Shown: in pieces, positions 63,405 to 64,000 of the stretch
Position numbering within the stretch: position 1 is the first letter of the stretch
How the letters are laid out: every line of letters starts with the position of its first letter
NCBI GenBank assembly: GCA_024867545.1
Contig: JANFNE010000019.1
Location: 682,001 to 746,000, forward strand
Direction: 5' to 3'
Source: Phytopythium helicoides
Taxonomy: Eukaryota; Oomycota; Peronosporomycetes; Pythiales; Pythiaceae
Length of the DNA stretch: 64,000 nucleotides
Position numbers and translations under genes: made by a program
Notes under the pieces: model-generated
Seen by the model: only the letters and a program-made list of their open reading frames with translations
What the model was told of the DNA's origin: nothing
Databases searched by the model: none

Positions 63405-64000
63405 ATGAGCGGCGACAAGAGCGGCGACGGCGTGTACGTGACCAAGAACCGGTCCATCTTCTCCATGTGGCTGCACGGCAAGGCGGCGGCGCCGAGGGCG
63501 GGCGCGGGCCCCGCGCCCGCGGTCTTCCGGTCGGCTGACGTGATCCAGGAGGGCTACTTGCTCAAGCAGGGCGCGCGCTTCAAGCGGTGGAACCGGCGGT
63601 ACTTCATCCTGCGGCTCGAGGAGCGCCACATGACGCTCGGGTACTACACGAGCAAGGAGTCGCTCACGCTCTGCTCCGAGACGCCCATCGGCCCGAGCCA
63701 CGTGCTGAACCCGTCGAGCGCCAAGCACCCCAAGCGCCTCGAGCTCAAATGGCCCTCCAAGACGCTCGTGCTCGAGGCAGAGGACGAGCGCACGTGCCAG
63801 AGGTGGAGGGGCGCGCTGCAGGAGGCCATCAGGTGGAACCACGCCATGGTGCCCTCCAGGGACGGCTCCTTCGTCATGTACGGGCAGCAGGCCACGGAGG
63901 ACAAGGAGAGGGAGGAGCGCAGCAGGGCAGAGGCCGCCAAGAAGCTCAGGGACAAGCAGAGGGCCGACGAGGCCGCCGCGGCCGCAAACGCAGCCAACAA
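63405..64000 (+). CDS. PH-domain protein, N-terminal part
   Basis: ATG 63405 (MSGDKSGDGVYVTKNRSIFS) opens a frame that runs off the window end; 198 residues are visible. Residues about 46-148 form a pleckstrin-homology domain: VIQEGYLLKQGARFKRWNRR, then YFILRLEER, LGYYTSKES, and the closing helix with the invariant Trp (CQRWRGALQEAI). The KQ-x-x-x-x-x-KRWNRR basic patch in strands 1-2 fits phosphoinositide binding. A charged, Arg/Lys/Glu/Ala-rich coiled segment begins at about residue 165. The DNA is strongly GC-rich with G/C at third positions, unlike the ABCA copies. By family it is a membrane-recruited signalling or trafficking protein; the downstream domains that would define it lie outside the window. 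Confidence 0.8.
   Translation, partial: MSGDKSGDGVYVTKNRSIFSMWLHGKAAAPRAGAGPAPAVFRSADVIQEGYLLKQGARFKRWNRRYFILRLEERHMTLGYYTSKESLTLCSETPIGPSHVLNPSSAKHPKRLELKWPSKTLVLEAEDERTCQRWRGALQEAIRWNHAMVPSRDGSFVMYGQQATEDKEREERSRAEAAKKLRDKQRADEAAAAANAAN

Noticed and set aside
1..64000. tRNA or rRNA genes, CRISPR arrays, intact transposons
   Set aside because: No cloverleaf-like or rRNA-like stretch, no regular spacer-repeat array and no transposase, integrase or reverse-transcriptase frame was recognised on either strand.

Overview
The window looks like nuclear DNA of an oomycete (Peronosporales/Pythiales type; species not determined). Genes are packed on both strands. Most have no introns, or a few short GT-AG introns of about 40 to 90 bp. 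Five ABC transporter copies have, about 70 to 105 bp before the ATG, a close match to the oomycete Inr/FPR core promoter (CTCATTYYNCAWTTT type). There is no sign of bacterial operons, CRISPR or RNA genes.

Layout. Positions 1-12.5 kb hold housekeeping and cytoskeletal genes: the end of an UNR/CSDE1-like RNA-binding protein (+); a calponin-homology and coiled-coil protein (-); the prefoldin-like UXT (-); a very unusual multidomain gene (+) joining a cytidine-deaminase-like domain, a SAM domain, EF hands, an SR-like region and Tudor-like repeats; RPB5 (-), resolved to four exons; and a DUF924-TilS fusion (-). From 12.5 to 14 kb lies relic-rich intergenic DNA.

Positions 14-62.5 kb are one array of seven ABCA-type full-size ABC transporter copies. 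A, B and C (+) are intact and each exactly 1976 residues. D (+) is a 5'-truncated chimera. E (+) is frameshifted. F (-) is intact and divergent. G (-) is full length but carries many frameshifts. The duplication units carry passengers: relics of what looks like a bZIP-PAS gene, and of a Gly/Ser-repeat protein. A 0.9-kb NBD1 block is nearly identical in A, B, C, E and G although their membrane domains differ, which points to repeated gene conversion. The window ends with the start of a PH-domain gene (+).

Two themes deserve attention. The first is the architecture and mosaic evolution of the ABCA array. The second is a set of single-base length changes, mostly in short homopolymers, that break several otherwise recognisable genes: the CH gene, the deaminase-Tudor gene, DUF924-TilS, and ABCA E and G. 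They do not touch ABCA A, B, C or F. They could be sequence errors or real decay, and many gene models here depend on the answer.
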